In this document: positions 1 through 10,111 of the stretch, in pieces | Layout: each line of letters begins with the position of its first letter | Position numbering within the stretch: position 1 is the stretch's first letter | Assembly: GCA_001600415.1 (NCBI GenBank) | Contig: BCJX01000003.1 | Coordinates: 984,809-1,048,808, forward strand | Length of the DNA stretch: 64,000 nucleotides | Reading direction: 5' to 3' | Source of the DNA: Pascua guehoae | Taxonomy: Eukaryota; Basidiomycota; Tremellomycetes; Trichosporonales; Trichosporonaceae | Made by a program: the position numbers and the translations under genes | Notes under the pieces: generated by a model | Databases searched by the model: none | Seen by the model: the letters and a program-made list of their open reading frames with translations, nothing else | Told to the model about the DNA's origin: nothing

Positions 1-42
1 CCCCAGCTACCGGCCCCCCGTCCCCCCCGCCACTAACCCCAG

Positions 43-1190
43 CCCTCGGCCCCACGGTCGCCGAGCTCGGCCTCGCGCAGCTGCCCGAGCACCTCAACCT
101 CGGCGTCTACCCCAAGACAAAGGTGCGCCTGGTGGAAGACAACTGTGGTCGGAGAGGGACTGCCGTCTGGTGGGAGAGGAACTGTGGTCGCGCTTCAGAG
201 CAACTGTGGTCCGGCGGGAGAGGAAGAGGAACTGTGGTCGAGTCGGCTGTCGCTGCGGTAGCGATCGCGGCGACAGTGGGGCTGTCGTAGCGGCGGCCAA
301 GGGCAGCGTTCAATAGTAGCGGCGGTCAGGCAAGAAACCAAGCGGGTAGAGACCACGACCTCAAGCAGCGTCGCCAACGCAACCAACTCGTCACTCGCTT
401 TAACTCCTTCCCAGCGCCCTCCGCCTCCCATTCTGTCTCTGCTCTGCGCTCCCCGCTCCTCACTCCCACCCACCCCGAACAATACTGACCACGCAGTTCT
501 CGATGCTCACCCCCGAAGTCGCAAACAAGCTCGGGGGCCGGTACGCAAAGCACTTTGGCAGCGCAAGCGACCACGGCGACGCGATTGACAATCTCATCAT
601 TGTCGGCATCGAGGTGCGTCGTGCAGTGTCTGACTGCGTCGTTGGCGCTGACATTTCGTCCTGTTCCCTGTCATGATTTCCGTTGAAATCATCTCGACTT
701 GCCATGACTCGTCAATCGGCTATCTGCAATCCTGCTGTCGATCCTCTTCCCTCACCCCCTCACCCCCTTGCCCCCCCTTGCCCCCATCCATGCCTCACCT
801 TGACCTTCGTCCCGCTCGCCCTTCCGCTCTTTCCCCGCCCCTTCGCCAAACTCCACCCTCCTCCCCCCGCCCACTCCTTTCTCCCCACCCCCTCTCGCCG
901 ACTCGCACCCCCAGTCGCACGTCTGCGTGACCCAAACGGCGCTCGACGGCACCCGCGCTGGCGGCCGGCCCATCATCATTGCCGACGGCGTGTCGTCGTG
1001 CAACGCACACGAGGTGCCGGTCGCCCTCGCGCGCCTCCGCGACAACGGGTGTGACGTCGGCACGTCCGAGAGCGTCCTGTTCCAGCTCATGGGCGACGCG
1101 GCCCACCCGCGCTTCAAGGAGTTTTCAAAGCTCATCAAGGTCGAAAAGGAGCCCACGCAGCGTAGCCTCGACGTCCTGTGCCCCAAGTGA
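43..1190 (+). CDS. Isochorismatase-family hydrolase, ISOC1/ISOC2-like (5' truncated by window edge)
   Basis: Three exons are visible (43-122, 497-613, 915-1190), and at least one more lies upstream because the first starts in mid-codon after a CTAACCCCAG acceptor. The joined product reads GPTVAEL, then FSMLTPEV and SHVCVTQTALDG, then DGVSSCNAHEVPVALARLR, TSESVLFQLMGDAAHPRFKE and a TGA stop. The order of these blocks, with the C-V-T-Q-T nucleophile region and the late TSE..LFQL.GDA.HP.F motif, is that of animal and fungal isochorismatase-domain proteins ISOC1/2. These are cysteine hydrolases of unknown physiological substrate, so no specific reaction is claimed. About 157 residues are visible of an expected ~200. 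The 301-nt second intron is pyrimidine-rich. The gene converges with the GRP94-like gene; their stops are 279 bp apart. Confidence 0.82.
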
Positions 1191-1469
1191 GAAAACCTGG
1201 CAGACGCCTCCTTGAGAGGCATTCAAAACAGATGATAGTTGATTAATGTTAATGTAGCCCCCTTGCAAAGCTCTAGACGAGTGAGGGGAAACAGGTACCC
1301 CGTATGCACCCCCGAGTGCTCTCGTATCGGGAGATTAGGAGATCAGAAAGGATCAAGACAAGGGCCGCCGCGTCGTTGTAAGGAGCAAGCTCATGCATGT
1401 GTTGATGTAGTGGGACACTGCCGGACACAGCCCTTGCGCTGCGTCCCGTCCGTGGTCACAGACTCCGGG

Positions 1470-4178
1470 TTACAGCTCATCGTGCCCGATTGAGCGCTTG
1501 AACTCTGCCCAGTCCATAAAGTCGTCGTCGTTCATGACCGGCTCGCTCGAGGGCTGGGATGTTGCTAGCTCTTCCTCGTCATCGTCCTCTGCCTCGTCCT
1601 CGTCCTCAGTCTTGAGGGGCTCGGACGCAGTGGGCGGGGCGGGCCGGACCGTGTCGTCCGTCTTTGCGCTGAGCGATACACCGAGCGAGCGGCGCAGGAG
1701 GCCCTCGACGCGGTCAAAGTACTCTGCGGGGTCGGGGACGTCAAAGCCCGAGCGCACGAGCGTCGTGTCAAAGAGCACACGGGCCGTCTCGCGCAGCTCC
1801 TGCTCGTCGGCGCTGACGCTGGCACCCTCGTCGTCGTCGGCGGGTGGCAGGTCGAGCACGTGCGAGAGCATGCTCTCGATCAGGGGCGCCTTGGGGTTGA
1901 TTTCCAGCACGCGCGGCAGGTTCTTGAGCAGGTGGTACATGGGGTCGTTTTCCGCGTCGGCCTGCGCCGCCATGAGACGCGCCATGTTGGCAGACCAGCC
2001 CATCGAGTCGACGACAATCGTGCACGGCGACGTCACGAGGCGGTTGGTGAGCACCACATCGGACACCTGGTCCTTGAACAGCGTCTTGAGCCACGACGTC
2101 AGGGGCCCAAACGTCTGCGTCGCCGCTTCCAGCTCTGCCTTTTCCGCAGCGTCCTCTTCCTCGTCGCCGTACACCAGGCCCTTCTTTGCAACGTCCTGCA
2201 TGTCAAGGCCCCTGAGTGTGAGTAGGCTCCCCACCGTTGTACCACCTCCCCCAACTTCTTTCAAACTCACATGAAATTCTGGAGCACGCCCATCATTGGC
2301 TCGTCGCTCGGGAGGGTCAGAAGGAGCACCTCGTAGCCGCGCGCCTTGAGCTTTTCCACAAACGGCGAGCGCGTCAGGTCCTCTGGCTTTTCACCGACGC
2401 CAGCCATAAAGTAGACCTGCTTCTGGCCCTCCTTGCGGCGCTCGACGTACTCTTCGAGCGACGTGTAGGGGCTCTTGGTACTCTCAAAGCGCAGCAGCTT
2501 TGCAATCTTGGTCTTGTCCTTGGGGCTCTCAATCAGGCCGATGCGCAGCGCGTTGCCGTACATCTTTGAGACCTCCTTGAACTTTTCAGGCTCATCGGCG
2601 GCGAGACGCGTGAAGAGGTCGAGCGCCTTGCGGACAAGGATGCGCTGGAGCTGCTTGAGGAAGCGGTGGTTTTGCAGCGTCTCACGCGAGACGTTGAGCC
2701 TAAGTCGGGTTAGGAAGTGCCAAATCTCCATGGTAGCACCACTCACGGGAGGTCGTCGGCGTCAACAGTGACCTTGAGGAAGCTGAGCCAGCGGGGCATG
2801 TACGACGCTCCAAGGTCGTCGGTAATGAAGACGCGCTTCACCATGAGGCGGACATTGTTAACGCCGCTGGTGACCTTGTTCCAGAAATCGGGGGCGAGCT
2901 TTTCGGGAATGTACATGATGGCGCGGTACGAGACGCCCGACGCCGTGTCGCCCTTGAAGTGGGACCAGCCGAGGGGCGTCGCGCCGGGCTCCTTGGACAC
3001 GGCGCGGTAAAAGTCAATGTAGTCGTCCTTGGAAACCTGGGTGGGTTCACTGGAAATGAGTATCAGAGCAGTGTCATAGTCAATTTGCGCCGAGGCTCAC
3101 CGCATCCAGATGGGCGCATTGTCGTTGACGCGCGTCCAGACGTGCTCGGGACCTTCCTCGCTGTCCTCGTCGTCGTCCTCGGCGTCCTTGTTCTTGGGTG
3201 CCTCGGGGACGGTTTCACGCACATAGATCGGGAACGTGGTCGAGAACGCAGAGTGCTTGTCAATCAGCGCCTTGAGCGTGTTGGTCGACAGGAACTCTTT
3301 GTTCTCGGGCTCAATGTCGAGCACAATCTCGGTACCACGCCCGAGCGTGTTGCCACGCGGGTCGGGGAAGACATCAAACGAGTCGCCCTTGGCCGACGAC
3401 ACAAACGTGTACTGGACGGGATTGGGGTTCTCGGCCGTAGCGGGAGGGAGCGACGAGACGCGGACCGTAGGAGACACGAGGAAGCTGGCGTCAGCTAATC
3501 CAGAAGAGGAAACTAGCTCACCAAGAGTAGAAACCAAGACCTGGCCGTCAGCTGAGTCCTATCCGACAAACAGGTAGTAGCTCACCAAACTGCCCGATCA
3601 GATTGCTGTCGGCACCCCCAGAGTCCTCTGCCTGCTTGAGAAACTCGCTCGTGCCCGAGCGCGCAATCGTGCCGAGGTTCTTTGCAAGCTCGGCCTTGCT
3701 CATCCCGCTGCCCGTGTCGCGGATGACGAGGCGGCCGCTCTCGCCGTCCTCGTTTGCAAACACCTCGATGGTAATGTTGGCCGCGCCGGCGTCCAGGACA
3801 CTGCGGTCCGTGAGGGCCGTGATGCGGAGCTTTTCGAGCGCATCGTTGGCGTTGGACAGCAGTTCGCGCAGGAACACGTCCTTGTGCGAGTAGAGCGAGT
3901 GGATCACGAGCGAGCGCAGGCGCGCAATGTCGCTCTGGGAGTGTTAGCACCTGCCGCAAGGAAATGGTAAACAGTCTTGAGGAGGAATACAGGCACAAGC
4001 TACGCGGGGCAATGTAATGTGGAGCATGTGGAGGCGGGGAAGTGACAATTGCGCGACGAGGCCACAACTCGTTACTCACCTCGTACTGGAACGTCTCCGA
4101 CTCGGCCTCTGCGCTCTCTGCAGCGACAAATGGCGCGAGAAGCGCCGCTGCGCCCAACAGCAGCTTTGACAGCTTCAT
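1470..4178 (-). CDS. HSP90B1: GRP94/endoplasmin-type HSP90 chaperone of the ER, HDEL-terminated
   Basis: Seven exons in gene order: 4080-4178, 3586-3934, 3522-3540, 3101-3484, 2747-3049, 2271-2699, 1470-2211. They join in frame to 774 aa. Residues 1-20 (MKLSKLLLGAAALLAPFVAA) are a signal peptide and the last four are HDEL, so the protein is an ER-lumen chaperone. The N-terminal ATPase shows SLYSHKDVFLRELLSNANDALEK, DTGSGMSKAELAKNLGTIA and GQFG-L-GFYS. A short acidic linker (about residues 270-285) follows, then the middle domain with VFITDDLG and NVSRETLQ (R390 near the catalytic arginine), then a C-terminal dimerisation domain. PRGNTLGRGT matches GRP94 rather than cytosolic HSP90. Family knowledge: GRP94 folds secreted and membrane proteins. 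Exon 3 is a 19-nt microexon flanked by 37- and 45-nt introns. Start is the only ATG in front of the signal peptide. Budding and fission yeasts lack this paralogue. Confidence 0.93.
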
Positions 4179-4248
4179 GGTCGCGTTGGTGCAAGAATGT
4201 AGTCGACAGACAATCGACGAGGACAAGTTGTTGTTGGTGACAGACTTG

Positions 4249-4256
4249 TGACGTGG
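4249..4256 (+). promoter_or_regulatory. UPR-type element TGACGTGG upstream of the GRP94-like gene
   Basis: The octamer TGACGTGG lies about 70 bp before the ATG of the HDEL-type HSP90, in reverse orientation to the gene. It matches the ATF6/XBP1-type UPRE consensus TGACGTG(G/A), which is also close to fungal Hac1-family sites. A GRP94 gene is a textbook UPR target, so position and target agree, but one 8-mer is weak evidence. Confidence 0.4.
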
Positions 4257-4309
4257 CGACACGCATTTCGGAATCCCTCGCCGGCGCGTCCACCGACGCG
4301 ATCGACGCT

Positions 4310-4582
4310 GCGGAATCAAATTCAATGCGCGCATGGCCGACAACGTCTTAGACGGTGCCTGCCACCTTGAACAAATTCCTCCACGACCGCATCAAGGTCG
4401 ATGGCAAGCCCGGCCAGCTCGGTGACGCCATCATCCCTGACCGAGGAGGGTGAGTAGAGACAGCGTGGACGGCGTGGGGGAGGCTCTGGCATCTGACATC
4501 TGGCATCTGGCATCTTGTGCTAACGCATGCTCGCATGCTCACATGCTCACGTTACTAGGTTACTCTCGACGACATCAGTGGG
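4310..4582 (+). pseudogene. Decayed fragment of ribosomal protein L22 (eL22)
   Basis: Forward translation gives ADNVLDGA (frame at 4335) and, after a small frame-changing indel near 4360, TLNKFLHDRIKVDGKPGQLG then DAII (4364-4433). This is the conserved core of eukaryotic eL22 (D.VLD...FEKFLH.RIKV.GK.G.LG). The reading frame breaks again at 4434-4449. A GTGAGT donor (4450), a TGCTAAC branch-like site and a TAG acceptor (4557-4558) follow, and the next bases encode VTLDDI, resembling the following eL22 strand, but in another frame that soon reaches TGA. The N-terminus and the C-terminal SKRYLKYL region are absent. Retention of an intron-like segment suggests a DNA-level duplicate rather than a processed copy. 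It sits in the promoter region of the GRP94 gene. Confidence 0.7.
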
Positions 4583-4961
4583 TGATTTCACACATGGCCA
4601 CTCTACCGCTGTTTCCATTCCATTCCACGGCCAAGAGTGAGGCTCGGGTTGTGGAATCGGCTAGCACGCTTCACTGCCACGGCTACTTGCCTCCAACTCC
4701 CTGGCTTTGCCTCCAACTCGCTGGCTTTGCTACTACGACCGTCCCGCCGCGTAACACCTGCTGGCCCTATCTTTCGAGATAGAAGATGCTTAGTCATAGA
4801 TACACGTGCACACAGCCTAATTGGACCGCCGCTGCCGAGTCAACTAACATCGAGTCGAGTTGTTGCATTCCGCAACCCGTGACTGGTGCAGCCGATCGCA
4901 ACACATTCAGATGTCCATATAACCTCGGCTCCATGGTTACCCACTTCTGGCCAAGACAGCC
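4583..4961. other. Intergenic region upstream of the cupin gene
   Basis: I see no gene. Apart from short duplications such as CTCCAACTC(C/G)CTGGCTTTGC (two copies near 4691-4730), nothing stands out. It presumably holds the cupin promoter. Confidence 0.5.
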
Positions 4962-5450
4962 ATGACAGCACCCCAACCAGCCGCCCCGAGCACCTCGATC
5001 CCCACCACCGCGACCGCAGACGCCTCAGTTGGCGCGGTCAACCTCCCCCGGACCGCCGCGGCGCTCACGACCCCATGGGACCCGCGCCTCGTGGCCCGCC
5101 TCAACGACTGCGACATCAAGCTCGCGTTCCTCGACGGCGCATACGTGTGGCATGCGCACCCGCACACGGACGAGGGGTTTTACGTCCTCGACGGCGAGGT
5201 GGTGATTGATCTGCGCGGCGTTCCAGGCGGTCCCGAGCTGCACGACGCCGGCGCAGACACCCACACCCAAGCTCTAGCGTCGAGCATCACGCTCCACACG
5301 GGGGACATGTACATTGTGCCCAGGGGCGTGCAGCACCGGCCCCGCAGCACAGGGGCGCGCGTCATGCTCCTCGAGCGCGCGGGGACGCTGAGTACCGGCG
5401 ACTTTGCGGGGGTCGTGCCGGGGCATATCCAGAGTCATACGGGGCGATGA
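4962..5450 (+). CDS. Single-domain cupin protein
   Basis: Intronless, 162 aa. The first ~45 residues are a low-complexity Ala/Thr/Pro leader; the rest is one small beta-barrel cupin. Cupin motif 1 is seen as WHAHPHTDEGFYVLDGEV (two His plus Glu, then His/Gly positions of the metal site) and motif 2 as GDMYIVPRGVQHRP. Both metal-binding motifs look intact, so a bound metal is likely. Small stand-alone cupins of this cupin_2-like type have very diverse or unknown functions, so none is assigned. There is no signal peptide or membrane segment. The start is the first ATG in frame and gives a leader of normal length. The tRNA-Glu gene lies 121 bp downstream on the same strand. Confidence 0.85.
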   Translation: MTAPQPAAPSTSIPTTATADASVGAVNLPRTAAALTTPWDPRLVARLNDCDIKLAFLDGAYVWHAHPHTDEGFYVLDGEVVIDLRGVPGGPELHDAGADTHTQALASSITLHTGDMYIVPRGVQHRPRSTGARVMLLERAGTLSTGDFAGVVPGHIQSHTGR

Positions 5451-5571
5451 GCAGACGATCCGGCGCGGGACGACACGACGACGCGAAGACGCAACGACGC
5501 GACGACGATGAAGACGACCATGCATCAAGGCGCCCTCGCGTCTGACCCGACGACAGTGGGCAATCAGCACC

Positions 5572-5692
5572 TCTTCGCTAGTATATCGGTTAGTATAATC
5601 GCCTCTCAAGAGAGAGCCCCGGCATCGACGAGCAGCAGCTCGAGCGTGTTTGGAGATCGCGATAGAGCAGGGTTCGACTCCCTGGCGGAGAA
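5572..5692 (+). tRNA. tRNA-Glu (anticodon CTC) with a 49-nt intron
   Basis: The acceptor stem TCTTCGC (5572-5578) pairs with GCGGAGA (5685-5691). The D-arm is GTAT-ATCGGTTA-GTAT. The anticodon stem ATCGC (5598-5602) pairs with GCGAT (5659-5663). The T-arm is CAGGG-TTCGACT-CCCTG. The anticodon loop begins CT-CTC-A, so the anticodon is CTC (5605-5607), reading GAG. The loop is interrupted after position 37 by an intron at 5609-5657 whose start (AGAGAG) can pair with the anticodon, as is usual for eukaryotic tRNA introns. The mature tRNA is 72 nt. A TTTTT pol III terminator follows at 5694-5698. Confidence 0.88.
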
Positions 5693-5766
5693 GCTTTTTC
5701 GTTCGTTTGACGTGTAGGGGTGTAGCGGGTCCGCGCGGTGTTGGTGGGCTGCAGAAGGTGTGGAGG

Positions 5767-5819
5767 GGTGTGCAATGGTGGCGGGGTGTGCGATGGTGGC
5801 GGAGTGTGCGATGGTTGGG
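5767..5819. repeat. 18-bp tandem repeat, three copies
   Basis: Three near-identical units of the form GTGTGCGATGGTGGCGGG lie head to tail immediately downstream of the tRNA-Glu gene. They are non-coding and differ at one or two positions each. Confidence 0.75.
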
Positions 5820-7433
5820 TGTAAATACAACAGGGTGGAAAGCCGGCTCGCAACGAGTGCGGATGTTGGCTGTAGACGTGGTCGATAGGTAGCCTGACCG
5901 CGTTCCGTAGAGTATATCCTACGACCATGAATGGGCTTTCACTGTGATGGCATGCAAGTCGCTAGTATCAGCCGCCTCGCCGTCGGCGCCAGAGCGGCTT
6001 GCCTGGAGGGGAACGGGGTGTGGGGCGTGGGACGCGGTCCTCGAGACTGGCCCTGGTCTCTGAAAGAGGTGCTTTGCCGGGGGTTTCGTGGAAGGGCCAG
6101 CTCGTCTGGTAAAGTCGAGTCGACGGCGTGAGTGTACCGGTACTGTTCACCTCTGACTCGAGGACATCAATAGTGTCCCAATCTTCCGCCTTCGTCGCGC
6201 CTGAATTCTGCGACTACTATAGCGTCTGATCACCCTCATTACCTCTTCGCACGTAACTGACTGGCTGGATACGCAACAGGCGGGAGACTGCGATCTAGGT
6301 ACTACGAGCAACGTCTCCCTCTCGCAGCGGCCGAGAGGGCAAGGTCGCTTCAGTCCGCCAGCTGTATTGTGCTGTATAGGGTTTAGCAACCAAGCTTTCC
6401 ATAGACACCACATTGTCCCCAGGATGCGCAGACGTGACACAGAGATATGACAGTTCCACGGTCCGAAGCCCAAGCGACAATGGGTATTGGGTGGGTTGTA
6501 ACGCCCATGGGCAACGTGTACACAAGGCAACTGTTCGAGGATAGAAGACTGGCCTGCCTGAACCTCGGTCGCGCCAGAGCACAACAATACGTCCTAGACC
6601 GCCGCCGTGCGACACGCGCCGCGTACCATGGCCCGCGGCCGTAGCGCAACAGACAGGCCACGGTGATAAGAGCCCAACCCGCAAAGGTACGACTCAACTA
6701 TGTTCCTGCCTCGTACGCTGAGCCCGAAGCTCACCACGCCCAGCCAGTGGGATTCTGCATGCGGCATCTGATGTGTCTCCGCTAGTCTCCCGCGTGTCAT
6801 GTGTCCAAGTTTGGTCTCCCACGCAGCCAGCGGAACCACTTGACCACAGTGTCCCTGGTACATAACTACTCGTAGGTTTGGCAAAATACCAGGTGACTCA
6901 CCACTCTCGATCGCCCAACCCGACCCTCGAATGCCGGGAGCAAAACGCCGGTTCCTTGAACTATATAAATTGTCGTGGTGGTGGACGCCGCTGCTGCAGA
7001 TACCGGAGCGGAGGTACGCAATCGACTGTGGGTGATTAGCCCCGCGTGGGTATGGACGCATTGTGGATTCAAGCATCTGCGCGTCGGACTACAAGACGCA
7101 CATCACAAGCCCGAATGCGCGGCGGGCAGTGGGCGTCGTCACCCCCGCGGCTCACGGCACGGTTGTGGCGGTTCCCGCTCCCGACGCCACCGCCATTGTC
7201 TGTCGGCGAGGTATGGTCGAGCGGGGAGGGACAAGGTTTTCCGACGATCGTGCAGTGTCGCATGTGATGGGGCCCGAGGACGGGGTGGATGGCGGTGAGC
7301 TTCCAGTAGCCACCGGTGCGGCGCGGCGAGATAAGCCTCGGTCGGGCCGGGTCCAAGGGCCGTGCTGGAATGTCAATAAGTGGGCGGGCGGGGTGCGTGG
7401 CGCGTGGCATGTGGCGCTGGGATGGACAAGTGG

Positions 7434-7467
7434 ACGCACGCATGCACGCATGCACGCATGCGTGCGT
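7434..7467. repeat. Alternating purine/pyrimidine imperfect palindrome
   Basis: ACGCACGCATG at the left end is mirrored by CATGCGTGCGT at the right, with two ACGCATGC units between. The alternating pattern could favour cruciform or Z-form DNA. There is no adjacent gene. Confidence 0.7.
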
Positions 7468-8989
7468 TAGTTCAGACGCCTGTACTGTCAGAGGGCATGG
7501 GATACATGAAAGGGTGGGGCATGCGCGCGGGTGGGCTGTCCCATCTAGCGTACCGACGTCCCGACGTCGCAACAACCGCGCTCGTCACGTCCGTGCCATT
7601 AGTACCACGCTGCCTGGACCGTGATTACAGATTGAGGGACAGGCGCCGCCGTCGAGCATGGGCATGGCCTCGCGGCGTTCGTCCCGCATCTACATACCGT
7701 ACTCTGCGAGAAGCTGATGGACAAGTGCCCGCGTGCATGGAACATTTCCGTACCTGGTACCGAATCGTGTGGCCAGCGGCCAGCGGCCATAGGCCAGTGG
7801 ACGCGCGCCGCACGAGTCGCCGACATGTGGACGCGGTATGCGCAGAGATGGCTGGTGGACGTCACCGTCACCCCGATCACGTCGGCGGTGGTCTGGCAGA
7901 GCATACGAGTGTGGCATGGCATTGGGAGGCGGTTGATCCGCATGTGCTCGACATGGCAGGCGGCTTCAGCGGCAGAGTGTCTTTTCCTTTCCCTGCCGTT
8001 GCGCGTTGCATGCGCGTTGCACGCCGCGCGCCGATTTCTGATGATGCCCAGCATGGTGCATAACGTGATGGAGGTTATTTTGCAGGACATTTGATCGTCA
8101 ATGGGCGAAAATTATTTTGCGAGGGCAGCGTTCAGGTGTGTGGGTCAGTCGTTGACGACGAGGGGGTCGAGGGCGAGGGTCGAGCGAGGGCCGAGTGAGG
8201 GCCGAGCCGAGGGCCGCGCGCCGAGGAACCGGGCTGGCTGGCTGAGTGGGTGTGGTGGGTGAATGGGGTCGGCACGGGTGGGAATGGAATGGTAGCGGGG
8301 TAGGGGTCCTGGGGTTGCCGTAATACCAAAGGTGGGGGGAGGGATGGGATGGGTCCCATGGTAGGCTACGGTAGGCTACGGTTGGGTGCCACTGCCACTT
8401 GGCCACTTTTGGGTCAATGCAGCCGGCATGCAGGTAGCAAAGTGGCCCGTGGGTTGTGGTGCCACAACATGTACTTGGCTGGGCCATCGCTGCATGGCTG
8501 CATGGCTGGTGCTGGCTGGCTGGCTGGCCTGGCCTGGTTTGGTTGGTCGTCGTTGCCCCTGAACTGAACGCCTCGTCTGCCCGCCCGCCCGCCTGCCCGC
8601 CCAGGCCCACTCAAGTACTCTGGCCAGACAGACCCTTTTGGTACCCAGTTGGCCAGTTTAGCCAGTTTGCCAGTGCGTGAGTGGGTAGGTAGGTGGCCTG
8701 GGTGGGTCGTGTTCGACTGTGCTGCTGCTGTTGCGTGATGCTTTGCCATGCTTTGGCCCCCCCTTTGCCCAACTCTAGTCTAGTCTGCATGCATGCATGC
8801 CTTAAGAGTGCACTGGTGCCAGTAGCCACCTTGCACGACCATCCATTTCAAGGTTATGCAGACCCGATTGCGCGGCGCGACTTGGCTGGCCCAGCCCAGC
8901 GACTAGGCTACCCAAGGGCAGGACAGTAGACAAACTAACCCACTCTGGCTCTGTGCTGTGCAGTGCAGCCAAAGTCCAGTCCAGCCTGC

Positions 8990-9074
8990 ACCTGCCTGCC
9001 TGCCTGCCTGCCTGCGTCTTAGCCGACCGCCGAACGGACAAACGTCCACCCACCCACCCACCCACCCACTCACC
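8990..9074. repeat. (CCTG)n and (CCCA)n microsatellites
   Basis: A run of CCTG units (about 8990-9014) is followed by a run of CCCA units (about 9049-9070). Both are simple non-coding repeats about 0.9 kb upstream of the Ras-family gene. Confidence 0.8.
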
Positions 9075-10111
9075 TGGATCACCTGCGCGCCCCCCCTCCA
9101 TCGTCACTTTGTACCCGGTTGACACCCATTTCATTTCTTATCTTCTCCATCATCATCATCCCCCGCCCGCCCATCTTTTACTCCTCCACCTATCCCATAT
9201 ACCTGTGCACCTGTTCCACACAAGCACGCGTCCACGCGTCGCGCCTTCCGACGCCTTTGCCTTTGCCTCGCCTCGTCTCGCTCGCCTTGCCTCCGCCCCG
9301 CCCCGCTCCGCCCTGCTCCGCCCCTCTTTCCCTCACACCTGCGCCTGCGCCTCTCCGCCGCTCGCGCCGCTGCCACCCCCGCGCCACCAGGACTAACAAA
9401 AGGACCACCCCCGAGGACCCGAGGACCAGGACCAGGACCAGGCCCCGGCCACAGACCCCCCCGTCGGCGGCCCCCACCCAACCCCCACCCCCTTCGGATA
9501 TCGACCACAGACAAGAAGCCAAAGGAACCCCCCCCCCCCTTCGTCCTTCGTGTTGCCTCACCATTGCGCTTCTCGGCAACAATCGTCCACAACCGGCCCC
9601 ATACACCACACCATTGTCCGCCGGCCCCCCTCGAACTCCCCCTGCATCCCCCCACTTGACTTCCCTGCTGGCCCCGCTGGCCCCACTCTCCACCTACGCA
9701 CACACATACACGCGCGCACGCGTTAAACAAGCTCTTGCTACACTCTGCACAACACTGCCACCTACCGCCCCCTTTGCCCCGTTGTTCTCGCAGCCAGACA
9801 CGACAAACGACCACGACCACGACACTTGTCCACGAACACCACCACGGGCCACCCTCCTCTGCACCGATACCGTGCTCCCTCGAGCATCTTGCTTCCACCC
9901 ATCTAGCCCGTCACCATGGTTCGTCTGCTCTCTGTCTCACTCCCACGTCGGCGTCTGTCCCCCTTTCCCCTGCCGACGCCGCGGTGCCTCTTTACCGCGC
10001 CCACAGCGCCGTCTACCCCGTGCTGCACCCGCTGGCATGCACCTGCACCTGCAACTCCGCCGACCCATCCACCCCGACGCCCACGCACCGCGTCACCGTG
10101 CCCGCTGACCC

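Larger units (their letters stand above)
5693..9915. other. 4.2-kb gene-free region rich in simple repeats
   Basis: No exon chain or known protein similarity was found on either strand. All open frames are short, lack splice-consistent continuation and have unlike codon use. The region holds an 18-bp x3 repeat (5767-5819), an imperfect palindrome (7434-7467), (CTGG)n, (TGCC)n and (CCCA)n tracts at 8.5-9.1 kb, and a C/T-rich stretch (9100-9910) that probably contains the promoter and 5' leader of the Ras gene. Confidence 0.55.

Noticed and set aside
4962..5692. Cupin and tRNA-Glu as a functional unit
   Set aside because: They are transcribed by different polymerases and nothing links a small cupin to tRNA; adjacency is taken as chance.
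7434..7467. Palindromic CATGC repeat as a replication origin or CRISPR-like unit
   Set aside because: There is only one short imperfect palindrome, without spacers, AT-rich unwinding region or associated genes. It is kept as a simple repeat only.
8098..8610. 170-codon reverse frame in the gene desert
   Set aside because: Low-complexity His/Pro/Ser sequence derived from CTGG microsatellites, with no homology or splice context.
9119..10108. 329-codon Pro/Arg/His-rich forward frame upstream of the Ras gene
   Set aside because: It lies in a C/T-rich leader, has no motif and overlaps the likely promoter and 5' UTR. Composition alone explains the openness.
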